Shown here: in pieces, positions 12,384 to 22,570 of the stretch
How positions within the stretch are numbered: the stretch's first letter is position 1
How the letters are laid out: every line of letters begins with the position of its first letter
Assembly (NCBI GenBank): GCA_033557675.1
Contig: JAWQRM010000116.1
Coordinates: forward strand, 1-30,163
Reading direction: 5' to 3'
DNA length: 30,163 bases
Source of the DNA: Coptodactyla brooksi
Taxonomy: Eukaryota; Arthropoda; Insecta; Coleoptera; Scarabaeidae
Made by a program: the position numbers and the translations under genes
Notes under the pieces: model-generated
The model's input: the letters and a program-made list of their open reading frames with translations, nothing else
What the model was told of the DNA's origin: nothing
Database searches by the model: none

Positions 12384-13266
12384 TATAATGGGTCCGCTTC
12401 CAATAATTTATTTAATAATTATAAAATTATTAATTAATTAATTTATCGCGGACTTGCACTTCGAAAACGTGAGGTTCTTGCACGAAAGCGAGGTCAGGAA
12501 ATAAAGTAAAAACCATTAAAATAAAAACCCAAAAATTAAATAATAAAATATATTAATCCACAGAGAACAAACAAACTTTGGCCCTATAATTTTATAAGTA
12601 AAGATAAGTTCTTATGTAACTCCTTTCAACCTTTCTGGAGACTCGCACCCAGATCAATGGTGACAATACAAAAGAATAAATTGCACAATAATATCTCAAG
12701 TAAAAATAATTAAAACTTACGTGCGCTCAATCACCAGGTGTACTATTCGTCTAGGTAATTCCAGGTAACACTAAACAAAAACACAAATGAACTTCAAGCT
12801 CTCTGAACCAAGAGTGATCGTTTCTGAACATTAACTTTCTCTCCAAAAAGTTTTAGGGTTGGGACGTTTCTTGATCTATAAGAGGGGGTAACCTTATAAT
12901 TGACCATCTCCCCTAAAATCCTAACCAATTAGAAAACGATACTAAGGCCAGACGTTTCACATTAAACTATTATCTGAGCTTAAGCTTTCACATTCAGTGT
13001 TGATAAATTAATCACGTCTGCATTTTACGACCTACATCCTTTCAGCTACAATGCACAACTGTCCTACCCTAATCTCATAAATACTTATGTGTAAAACCCT
13101 ACTTCTGAGGACTAACTAGCCTGCCAGGTCAGGAAAAGTCCCAAAATAGTAAACATAAATGAAGGGGAAGAGAATCTCACGATGCCAAACCCCCCCCCCC
13201 CCCGCGTTTGATTTATTTATCGGTTAACAGAATCTCAAGAAAACGACGGAAAAGTAAATTATTACA
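12384..13266 (-). mobile_element. Solo LTR of an LTR retrotransposon, with target duplication
   Basis: An 883-bp non-satellite block flanked by ACAG at 12380-12383 and 13267-13270, both within satellite sequence. Read on the - strand it begins TGTAATAATTTAC and ends CCCATTATA, which is close to the TG...CA ends of LTRs with short inverted ends (TGTAAT / ATTATA; the final CA appears mutated to TA). No coding sequence, primer-binding site or second LTR is present. An internal C14 run lies at 13190-13203. A 4-bp duplication and this length suit a Gypsy-type (Ty3) or similar element; the family cannot be named. LTR-LTR recombination is the usual origin of such a solo copy. Confidence 0.7.
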
Positions 13267-15641
13267 ACAGTTGTCAATCAATTTGAAGCTTCTCGTGCTA
13301 ACTGGATTTGGCACTGGTAGCGTTAATTTGGCACTTTTGACGCCAATTTGACAGTTGTTATTGCAAGTTAGCACAAGAAACCTCAATTTGAAGCTTCTGA
13401 TGCTAATTTGACAGTTGTGATGGCAACCTGACATAGTAAACTTCAGTTTGAAGCTTCTGGTGCTGATTTGGCAGTTTCTATGGTAATTTGGCACTGGATT
13501 TCGTCGACTTGGCACTTTTGACTCTAATTTGACAGATGTTATGACAACTTAGCACTGAAAACTTTAATTTGAAGCTTCTGGAGCCAATTTGACAGATGGT
13601 ACTTTAAACTTGACATTGGAAACCTCAATTTGCAGCTTCTGGTGATAATTTGACAGTTGTCATGGCAACTTGGTACAGGAAACTTCAATTTGCAACTCCT
13701 GTTGCCAATTTCACGGTTGTCTTTTCGGTTTGTCACTAGAAACCTCAACTTGAAGTTTCTGGTGACATTTTGGCTGTTGTCACCGTCAACTTCAGTTTGC
13801 AGCTTCTAGTGCTATTTTACTTGTTATCACTTGAAACTTGACACTGTAGACGTCAATTTGAAGCTTCTGATGGCAATTTGACAGTTGTCACGGTAACGTG
13901 ACACCGGAAATATCAGTTTGAGGCTTCTGATGCCGATATTCCAGTTGTGATGCCAACTTGGCGCTGTAAACCTCAACGTTTCTGGTGCCAGTTGAACATA
14001 TCTCATAGCAACTTTACACTTAGAAAGCTAATTTAAAGCATTTGGTGACAATTTGACAATTTACTTCTAACTAATACTTAAAACTTTAATTTGAAGCTTC
14101 TGGTGCCAATCTGATACTTGTAATGGCAACTTGAACCTGGAATCATCAATTTGAAGATTCTGGGCCAATTTGGCTCTTGTGACTCTAAACTTGACATTAC
14201 AAATTTCAAATTGAAGATTCTGGTGTTAATTTAACAGCTATCCAGACAGCTTGACACTGAAAACCTCAGTTTGAAACATCTGGTGCCAATTTGACAGTTA
14301 TCGTTTTATGCTTTATTCTGTCAACTTCAACAATAAACTTCAATTTGAAGCTTCTGGTGCCAATTTGCCAGTTGACATGGAAATTACGCATTTGTTAAGT
14401 CAATGTGGCATTTATGCTTCCAATTCGACAGTTGTCACGGAAATTTGGCACTGATGACCTCTGTTTGGTAATTTTCACGTCAGTTTTAAACTTCTGGTGC
14501 TAGTTTGACAGTTTCCATAGTAAATGGACACTGGAAATCTCAATTTAAAACTCCAGGTGTTGATTTGCCTGTTGTCATTGAGATTTGGCGCTTGTAACGT
14601 CAATTAAGCACTTTTAACGCCAACTTAACAGTTGTTATACAACTTAGCACTGGAAACCTCAATTTGAAGCTTCTCTCCAATTTGACAGACATCACGGCTA
14701 CTTGACACTAGAAACCACACTTTGAAACTTCTGAGGCTAAGTTGACATTTGTGATGGACATTGGGCACTAGTAATATCAATTTGCAATCTTCGAAGCCAA
14801 TTTGACAGTCTTCACGACAACTTGGCATAGGAAACCTCCACTTCTGGTCCCAATTTAACAGTTGTCATGACAACTTGGCACAGGAAACTTCAATTTGAAG
14901 CTGCTGGTGCCAGTTCAACAGTTGTCATGACTGTTTGCCACAGTAAACTTCAATGTAAAGCTCCTACCACAATTTTGACAGTTGTCGTCGGAATTTGCTA
15001 TTGGTGACTTCAATTTGGCACTTTTGACGCCAATTTGACAGTTGTCATGGCAACTTGGTACTGTAACCTCAATTTGAAGCTTCAGGTGTGAATTTGAATA
15101 TTGTGATGGTAAATTGACACAGGAAACCTCAACTTAAAGCTTCTGGTGCTCATTTGAGAGATGACATGGAAATTTGGCTTTGGTAACGTCAATTTGGCTC
15201 TTTTGACGCCAATTTGACAGTAGTCGTAACAAAGTGGCACAGAAAACCTGAATCTGCAGCTTCTGGTGGTAGTTTGATAGTAATCATGGCAACTTGACTC
15301 GGACAACCTCGAGTTAAAGCTGCTGGTGCTAATTTGGCAGTTTTCATGGAGATTTGGCACTGGCGACGACAATTTGGAACTTTTGACACCAATTTGACTG
15401 TTGTCATTGCAACTTGGCATATAAAACCCCAATTTGCACTGTTTGATACCAATTTGACAGTTGTCATGGTAGCTTGCTATAGGAAATCTCAACTTAAAGC
15501 TTCTGTTGTCAATTTGGCAAGTGATATGGCAACTTGACAGAGAACACATCGATTTAAATTTGCTGGTGCTAATTTGACACTGGGAACGTCAATTTGGCAC
15601 TTTTGACACCATTTGACAGCTTTCATAGCAAGTTCTCACAG
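13267..15641 (+). repeat. 60-bp satellite array, forward orientation, block A4
   Basis: About 40 monomers of both types in the same orientation as blocks A1-A3. It ends in the left arm of the inversion palindrome at 15623. The longest satellite-derived open stretch of the forward array (155 codons, - strand, 15082-15549) lies here. It simply repeats the 20-residue patterns QISTRSFKLRFPVSSCHDNC and QIGVKSAKLTLPVPNFHDNC with many changes. Confidence 0.92.
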
Positions 15642-15664
15642 GAAACTGTGACAACTTGCCATGA
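15623..15664. repeat. Near-perfect palindrome at the satellite orientation switch
   Basis: Left arm TCATAGCAAGTTCTCACAG (15623-15641), loop GAAA (15642-15645), right arm CTGTGACAACTTGCCATGA (15646-15664); 17 of 19 pairs match. Everything left of it is satellite in forward orientation and everything right is in reverse orientation. Outside the arms the two sides do not mirror each other base by base. Confidence 0.88.
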
Positions 15665-18600
15665 GTGCTTATCAGTGCAAATTGAGGTTTGCTGTGCCAA
15701 ATTACCATCACACGTGTGAAATTGGCACCAGATTTCCTGTAACAACTTGCCATAACAGCTGTCAAATTGGCACAAGAAGCTTCAAATTGAAGCTTACACT
15801 CTTAAGTTTAGAGGGACTTCAAAAGGGACATTTAAAGGGACATCAAATTGGCACCCGAAGTTTCAAATTGGGATTTCCATTGTCAACTTGCCATGACAAC
15901 GATCAAATTGGCGTTAAAAGTGCCAGATTGACGTCACCAGAGCCAAATCTCCATGACAACTGTCAAATTGGCACCAAAAGTTTCAAGTTGAGGTTTCCTG
16001 TGCAAAGTTACTTTGACCAGCAAAGTGGTGTCAGAAGTGCCAATTTGACGTTATCAGTGAAAAATTTTCATGACAACTGTCAAATAAGCACCAAAACTTT
16101 CAAATTGAAAGATTCTATATCAGGTTTCCATTGCAACTGTCAAATTATCACAAGAGGCTACAATTGACGGTTCCTACGTGAAGTTTGCCGTGACATTTGT
16201 CACATTGGAACCAGAAGCTTCAAAATGTGATTACCAGTGTTAAGTTGTAATGACAGTCAAACTGGAGTGAGAAGTGCCAAATTGAGATAGTTGTCATGGC
16301 AACTGTAGCAAGTTGCCACGACAACTATCAAGTTAGTAGCAGAAAGTTCAAATTGATATTTCCAGTATCATGCCGCCATGATAACTGTCAAATTAGCAAC
16401 AGACTCATCAAATTGATGTTACCAGTACCAGATTATCATGATAACTGTCAAATTCGCACCAGAAACTTCAAATTGAGGTTTTCAGTGTCAAGTTTCATTG
16501 AAAATTGTCAAATTCGCACCAGTAGCTTTAAAGTGTGATTACCAGCGTCAAATTGCAATGACAACAATCAAATTGGCATCAGAAGTTGTAAGCTAATGTT
16601 TTCAGTATCAAGTTACCATAAAAACTGTCAAATTTGCAACTAACGCATCAAATTGAGGTCACCAGTGTCAGATTGCAATTACAGCTGTCAAATCAGCACC
16701 AGAACCGTGTTTACAGTGTCTAGTGTCGGTTTCCAGTGTCAGTTGTCATGACAACTTGCAAATTGGCCTTAAAAGTGTCAAATTGTAGTTACCAGTGTCA
16801 GATTTCCAACATCCTAATTAGCACTAAAGCTTCAAATCGAGGTCTACTGTGTCAAGTTCAGGCAAACAACTGCCAAATTTCAAATAGTGGTTTTCAGTGT
16901 CACGTTTCCTTGACATCTGCCTTATTGATACTAGAAGATTCAAATTGACATTGACTTGACAATTGATTGTCGAGTGTTCATGACAACTGTTAAATTGGCG
17001 ACCTAAGCTCCAACTTGACGTTTCAAGTGCCAAATTTCCATGACAACGTATTCGCACTAGAGCCTTCAAATTTATGTTTCCGGTGTCAATTTGCAATGAC
17101 AAAACCTAAATTACCACAAGAAATTTCAAATTGATGTCGCCAATGCTAAGGTCCGATGACAACTGCTAAATAGGCACCAAAAGCTTCAAATTGAGGTTTA
17201 CATAGTCAAGTTTGTACTATCAACTGACCAATTGGCACCAGAAGCTTTAAAGTGAGGTTTCAAAACTGTCAAATTGTCGTCAAAATCGCCGAATTGACGT
17301 TACCAGAACCACATTTCCATGACAACTGTCAAATTAGCACCAGAACTACCACCCAAATTGAGGTATCCAATGTCAAGTTTAAAGTGTCAACTGACAAACT
17401 GGGACCAAAACATGTTTCGATAAAGCTATCAAACTGGCGTCAGAAGTGCCAAATTGACGTTACCCGTGCTAAATCTCCACTACAACTCTCAAATTGACAC
17501 CAAGAGCTTCACATTCAGGTTTCTTGTGCGAAGTTGCCATGACAACTGTCAAAGTAGCACCATAATACTCAAGTTGAGGTTATCAGGGACAAGTTGCTTT
17601 GACAACTAACAAATTTGCATTAGGCGCTTCAAATTGTGGCTTTCTATGCCAAGTTGTTATGACAACTGTTAAACAGGCGTCAAAAGTGCCAAGTTGAAAT
17701 TACTAGTGCCAAACTTCAACGATAACTGTCAAAATTGTGCTAGAAGCTTTACATGGAAGTTTACTGAAGCAAGCAGTCATGACAACTGTTGAACTGACAC
17801 CAGTAGCTTTAAAGTTTCCTGTGCCAAGTTGTCATAACAACTGTCAAATTGGGATCAGAAACTTCAAACTGAGGTTTCTTGTGCCAAGCTGCTATGACAA
17901 CAGTTTAATTAGCACCAGATGCTACAAATTGAGGTTTCCAGTGTATAGTGGCCATGACAACGGTCAAATTAGCACCAGAAGCTTCAAATTGAAGTTTACA
18001 ATGTTAGGTTAAATGTGACAACTGTCAGATTGGTACTTTCAAATTGATGTTTCTTTCTTGAAGTTACCATGACACCTGACAAACTGAGGTGAAAAGTGTC
18101 AAATTTCCGCTAACAGATCCAAATATCCATAAAAATGTCACATTAGCACCAGAGGCTTCAAATTGAAGCTTCCAGTGTCAAGTTGCCGTGACCACTGTCA
18201 AATTGGCACCAGAAGCTTCAAACTGACATTTCCAGTGTTATGCTGCCATGGCAACTGTCACCAGAAGAGTCAAACTGAAGTTACCTGCGCCAAGTTGCCA
18301 TGACAATTGCCTAATTGACTCCAGAAACTTCACATTGAAGTTTATACTGGCAAATTGCCATGCCCACTGTCAAATTGGCACCAGAAGCTTGAAATTGAGA
18401 TTTCCTGCGCCAAGTTGCTGTCAACTGGCAAATTGATATCAGGAACTTAGAATTGAGGTTTCCTGTGAAAAGTTGCCATGACATTTGTCAAATTGACGAA
18501 TGTGCCCGATTGATGTTACCAGTACCAAATTTTCGGGACGACTGTCAAATTGGCACCAGATGCTCCAAATTGATATTTCCAGTGTCAAGTTGCCACGACA

Positions 18601-19053
18601 ACTGACAAATTGGCACCAGAAGCTGCAAATTGAGGTTTGCAGTGTGAAGTAAAATGTGACATCTGTCAAGCTGGCACCAGTAACTTCAAAGTGAGGTTAC
18701 CAGTGTCATGTTGCCATGACAACTAATAAATTGACGTCAAATGTGCCAAACTTAACAGTGCAAAATATCCACGAAAATGTCAAATTGGCACCAGAAGCTA
18801 CAAATTCAGGCTTATAGTGCCAGGTTTAAACTGACAACTGTCAAATTAGCACCAGAAGTTTCAAATTGAGATTTCCTGTGCCATGTTGCCATGCACAATG
18901 TCAAATTAGCACCAGAAGCTTCAAATTGGGGTCCCCTGTGCCAAGTTGCCATGACAACTGTCCAACTGGCACCAAAAGCTTTAAATTGAATGTGTCAAGT
19001 TGCCATGATAACTGCCTGAATTGACACCAGAAGTTTCAAATCGTTGTTTTCAG
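15646..19053 (-). repeat. 60-bp satellite array, inverted orientation, block B
   Basis: About 57 monomers that are the reverse complement of blocks A1-A4: the core reads TTGCCATGACAACTGTCAAA, then TTGGCACCAGAAGCTTCAAA or TTGGCGTCAAAAGTGCCAAA. Type 1 dominates towards the right end. The array stops at TTTTCAG next to a TTAA at 19054-19057. Confidence 0.93.
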
Positions 19054-19109
19054 TTAACACACGGAAAGCTATTTCAAAAAACAGAAACATGTGGGATTCT
19101 GCTGAATGC

Positions 19110-19115
<6 letters not shown>

Positions 19116-19148
<33 letters not shown>
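19116..19148. repeat. (TA)n microsatellite
   Basis: About 16 uninterrupted TA dinucleotides just after the end of the inverted satellite block. Between 19058 and about 19240 I see no gene, only this tract and AT-rich sequence with a TTAACCTTTTACC word at 19177-19189. Confidence 0.95.
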
Positions 19149-19150
<2 letters not shown>

Positions 19151-19239
19151 CTATCATTTGTGTTATAATTTAACCTTTAACCTTTTACCGTGGCGCTCAT
19201 TGTGCGGTTAGTCACCTTGGAATTCCCCTAACGAGGACG

Positions 19240-20798
19240 AGGCAGATTAAAGATCATTATGTTGTTTATGTTGGCTTAGCGTCGTATACACTTTTGGTCC
19301 GTAAAAGAGGTTCTAAATTTCCACACTGGTAAAAGAATTCCATAGCTCGAGTTATAAAAGAGAAACGGAGGATTTACAACAAATGGAAACTATATAGCAA
19401 CAGAATCATTCAGTTTATTAAGAAAAAGAGCTCAATATTTACTACAGGAAAATTTTAAGTGCTTTACTGCAATGGCGGAGGAGAGAATGAACGAAGATCC
19501 TAAGTTTTTTTCGAACTATTTGGCTTACCGTAAAAACAATAATTCGCGAGTGCCGGACGCATGGTCTATGAGCGCTGTGAAGCGGTTGACGGAGTATCCA
19601 GATGTAACCATTCTTCAGAATATTTCCAGTCTGTATTTGTCAATAGTACTGTCGTGAATAAAATTGAACCGCTGTCCTTAAGCAACGTATGTATTTCGCA
19701 TTGTGACGTAAGTTAAATCATTTAAATTGAGGGAGTTAAATACAAAGAAGGGAGCTGGTCTGGATGGTCTTCCGCCTAAGATTCTTAAAGAGTTCTGCGA
19801 GGTCTCTGTGCCCAATTCTGGTTAAATCATTCTAGATGTCTGTTAACTCCGGTACCTTTCCTCGTGAGTGGAGAAGGGCCCATGTATTACCTATCCATAA
19901 AGGGGATTCGCGTAATGATGTATGTAACTATAGACCCTTTCTTTATTTTCTGTCGTGTCTAAGATTTTGGAATCTATTGTTTATGACACGTTGTTTGATT
20001 AATTCAAACAATTATTAATCTTAAACAAACATGTTTTTTTTCGATCACGCTGTGTGATCGAAGAAAACCTGTGAAACTTCTTCCATTTATGCAATATCTC
20101 CATGACCACATGGATACGAGCGTACAGGTGGATGCTATTTACACAGATTTCAGCAAAGCATTCGACAAAGTTAATCATAATCTACTCTTAATGAAATTAC
20201 GTCACTTCGGTGTGCATGGTAATCTTTTCCGCTGCGTGACATCATACATTAAAAACCGTTCACAGGCAATTGTTGTGTCGGCGTACAGATCTGAGTTTCA
20301 CGATATACCCTCCGGAGTATCTCAGGGTAGTCACTGCGGTCCACCGTTTTTCATTATTTACAAAATGATATTCAGGACTGTTTAAAGAACTGTGAATTCT
20401 AGTTGTACGCGGACGATCTAAAATTGTATACTGCTATCTCATCGGTGTCTGACTGTGAGGCGTTGCAGAGGGACCTGAATGAGCATGCCAGATACTGCGG
20501 TGCGAATCAGTTAATCTTAAATTGAAATATGTGTAACTATATAACATTTACAAGAAATATTAAAAACATCACTCAAACAAATTATAAAATTAATGATATT
20601 ATCTTCAAAAGGGTGAATGAAATTAAAGATTTGGGTGTCGGAGTGGACTGCAAACTCTTGTTTGATTCACACATCAACAATACCACCACAAAGACCCATC
20701 TTCTGCTTCGCGTGAATGGTTTCGACACAAATTTGGAGACTAGTTTTCCTATGGTAAGAATGACTGTTAATTTCAACAAATACTGCAGACACCCATAG
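19240..20798 (+). pseudogene. 5'-truncated jockey-like LINE reverse transcriptase, broken
   Basis: Reverse transcriptase of a non-LTR element; the endonuclease and everything before it are absent. In order: a linker reading VIKEKRRIYNKWK near 19345; RKRAQYLLQENFKCFTAM followed by an open frame from 19472; KKGAGLDGLPPKILK near 19745-19790 (motif PG.DGxPxxxLK); GTFPREWRRAHVLPIHKGD near 19848-19907; motif A YTDFSKAFDKV at 20140-20172; motif B SGVSQGSHCGPPFF near 20310-20350; motif C YADDLKLY from 20406; then the thumb region to about 20798. At least four frame changes or stops separate these blocks. The wording resembles jockey-type insect LINEs. The clade call is from memory of motif style and not from a search. 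Confidence 0.82.
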
Positions 20799-20840
20799 CA
20801 ATATGATAGGGCAAATACTTTCACTTGCCCTATCATATTG
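20799..20840. repeat. Perfect 16-bp inverted repeat (hairpin), loop 10
   Basis: CAATATGATAGGGCAA (20799-20814), ten-base loop, TTGCCCTATCATATTG (20825-20840). It lies just beyond the last readable LINE codons. There is no T run after it, and this is a eukaryotic context, so it is not called a terminator. About 140 bp of AT-rich sequence without a gene follows up to the piggyBac end at 20979. Confidence 0.88.
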
Positions 20841-20978
20841 CACGCGGGAGGGCCTTTTCTGCATCAGCTTGCGAATGTTTTCACATCTTAACATAACTTG
20901 AATCGAATTTGGTATTAGTCTATTATTCTTCCATTGAGTTAAACAAACTTATTCTTATTTTATTTAGTTTAGTTTAAT

Positions 20979-21044
20979 TTAACCCTGCGTTAGGCGCGCT
21001 AGTTGTAAGAACGCGGTTAGGCGCGCGGGTGACAATTGTCACCC
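20979..21044 (+). mobile_element. piggyBac-type terminal repeat (left/3' end) at TTAA with subterminal palindrome
   Basis: TTAA (20979-20982) is followed by CCCTGCGTTAGGCGCGC (20983-20999). Then TTAGGCGCGC is repeated at 21017-21026, and a perfect 18-bp palindrome GGGTGACAATTGTCACCC lies at 21027-21044. TTAA followed by CCC is the standard start of piggyBac-superfamily ends. The same 17-bp end recurs at 24920 and, inverted, at 28018. It lies about 220 bp beyond the stop of the - strand transposase relic at 21262-22110 and is taken as that element's 3' end. Confidence 0.72.
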
Positions 21045-21261
21045 AGCTGTTATTTCAAAGTTAAGCGGCTGTAAATTGATGTACTAATACGATATATTTG
21101 AAGAAATAATTTGTTAAATAATACAGTAATGCAAAAATAGACAAATTGGTAAAAATAATGAATTTTGTAACTTTAATTCATTTGGTTGCAAATGAATTAA
21201 AGAAAATTATGAAATTTAATACAAACATTTTTTTTAAATTTATGTACAATTCACTAAATAA

Positions 21262-22110
21262 TCATTCTAGGCAAGGATTACAAACTTCTGTAGAATGGTC
21301 GGCACATATCCATTTTCCACATTTATTGCAATTTTTTCTGGTGATGTAGTCTCGTGCTCTGTCACATAAGTATCATCTTCTGCGTGTACCTGGAGCATAT
21401 GTGCTTGAGGAGGTTGATCTTGAAACCCAAGTAAATCTTTCATTCTAAATCGAAGCTGTCTAGGTAGTATAGCACCCTCATTATACCTTCTTTTAATTTG
21501 GGATTTAATCAGGCTTCAGCTTAAATTTTGTAAATATTCAGTTCTTTTGATCTTGGTTGCTGTTGAGTTATTTTGTTTATAAATGCATAAAGCATTTATG
21601 CCTGCAATATGTACTAGGACCATAAAGTATAACCATAGGCCAACGTCATGTGTTTCTTGCCACATTATTTTTTGACATAGTTGGTCAAGTAAATCAACGC
21701 CGACCTTTGTCATATTATAAAAGGTGATAATTTCTGGCTTTCGAGCTTCTCCACTGTCTGAATCAATATCACCGGTATCGTGCATGGTTGATAATAATAT
21801 CACGGATTTATTCTTTTTTTGGACAATAACCGACTAACGTAGCATTCTCGGTAAAGCCAAATATAGATATGGATTTTGCATTTCTTTCCTTCTTTGGAGG
21901 ACATTGTTTTTTCATCTAGTTCCATCTTTAGCCAAATAGAATAGGCCAGGTTGATCGGTGCTTGTACCTGGTTGATTTTCGGCGACATCTTCATCAATTT
22001 CTTCTGCGGTAGACGTCTGATGATCGCTTTTCAACCATTCTTTTTCATTTTAATCACCGTTGAGGGTCCCTGCTTGTTTGAGAGAGTTTTCTCCTCTTTG
22101 ATTCAGACAT
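21262..22110 (-). pseudogene. piggyBac transposase, internally deleted and frameshifted
   Basis: Reading from an ATG at 22110: MSESKRRKLSQTSRDPQR then a stop; an acidic stretch AEEIDEDVAENQPGTSTDQP; then LFYLAKDGT followed by a stop where Trp is expected. This is the usual acidic N-terminus and KDGTxW motif of piggyBac transposases. The next recognisable part is already C-terminal: KNKSVILLSTMHD, then KPEIITFYNMTKVGVDLLDQ (equivalent to the third catalytic Asp region) and HIAGINALCIYKQNN. After an in-frame stop come the ARDYITRKNCNKCGKWICAD and CNPC wording of the Cys-rich C-terminal finger, with the stop at 21262-21264. The middle of the protein, including the first two catalytic Asp, is gone, leaving about 280 codons out of a usual 550-600. 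It cannot be active. Confidence 0.8.
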
Positions 22111-22239
22111 TGCCTGAAAGGCATCAAGATAATCAATACAAGTACATAGCAATCCGGATGCGATGAATGATTATACCTAAATGGTTTCAAATTTCGAAAA
22201 AAAATTGGCGCTATACATGTCTATGTATCGCGCTATGTA

Positions 22240-22570
22240 TATAGGCTGTTTTAAAAGTATGCATTTCTGGTGGTTTCAAAAATCGGTAGCGAATCAAAGT
22301 TACATATTTTTTGGACGCTATGTATATTTTTACACATACTGATTTTGGTCATAAGTTCAACCGTTTAGGTTCGATAACTTTTCAAATTATGCAAGAAAAC
22401 ATTTTTCAAACGTCGGTTTCCAAAAAACAGTTGAATATAGGTAGAAGATGTTACATCAAAAATGCTTAAAAATATACAGAGTGTACCATTCAAACTAAAT
22501 ATAACTTTGGTTCTCCACCGGTTTTTGAAATCACCCTGTATAATGAAAATAATTTTAAAGCATAGGCTAT
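22240..22570. repeat. Imperfect inverted duplication of a mobile-element-like sequence
   Basis: The + strand at about 22265-22335 (GGTGGTTTCAAAAATCGGT, then AATCAAAGTTACAT and ATGTATATTTTTA) is echoed by the reverse complement of about 22460-22545 (GGTGATTTCAAAAACCGGT, then AACCAAAGTTATAT and CTGTATATTTTTAAG). The right copy is edged by ACAGAGTG (22476) and CACCCTGT (22532-22539), similar to the ACAGGGTG ends of scattered insect repeats. No protein is recognised. The arms are old, with roughly three quarters identity by eye. Confidence 0.5.

Noticed and set aside
4413..19053. CRISPR-like regular repetition
   Set aside because: Repeats are directly adjacent with no unique spacers, the monomers are strongly diverged, and the context is a eukaryotic genome.
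19170..19215. Another piggyBac-type end (TTAACCTTTTACCGTGGCGC)
   Set aside because: It shares only about 13 bases with the word at 28589, has no inverted partner or transposase of its own nearby, and could be chance in AT-rich sequence.
20799..20840. Transcription terminator
   Set aside because: A hairpin without a U tract, in an insect-type genome next to a dead LINE; there is no operon to terminate.
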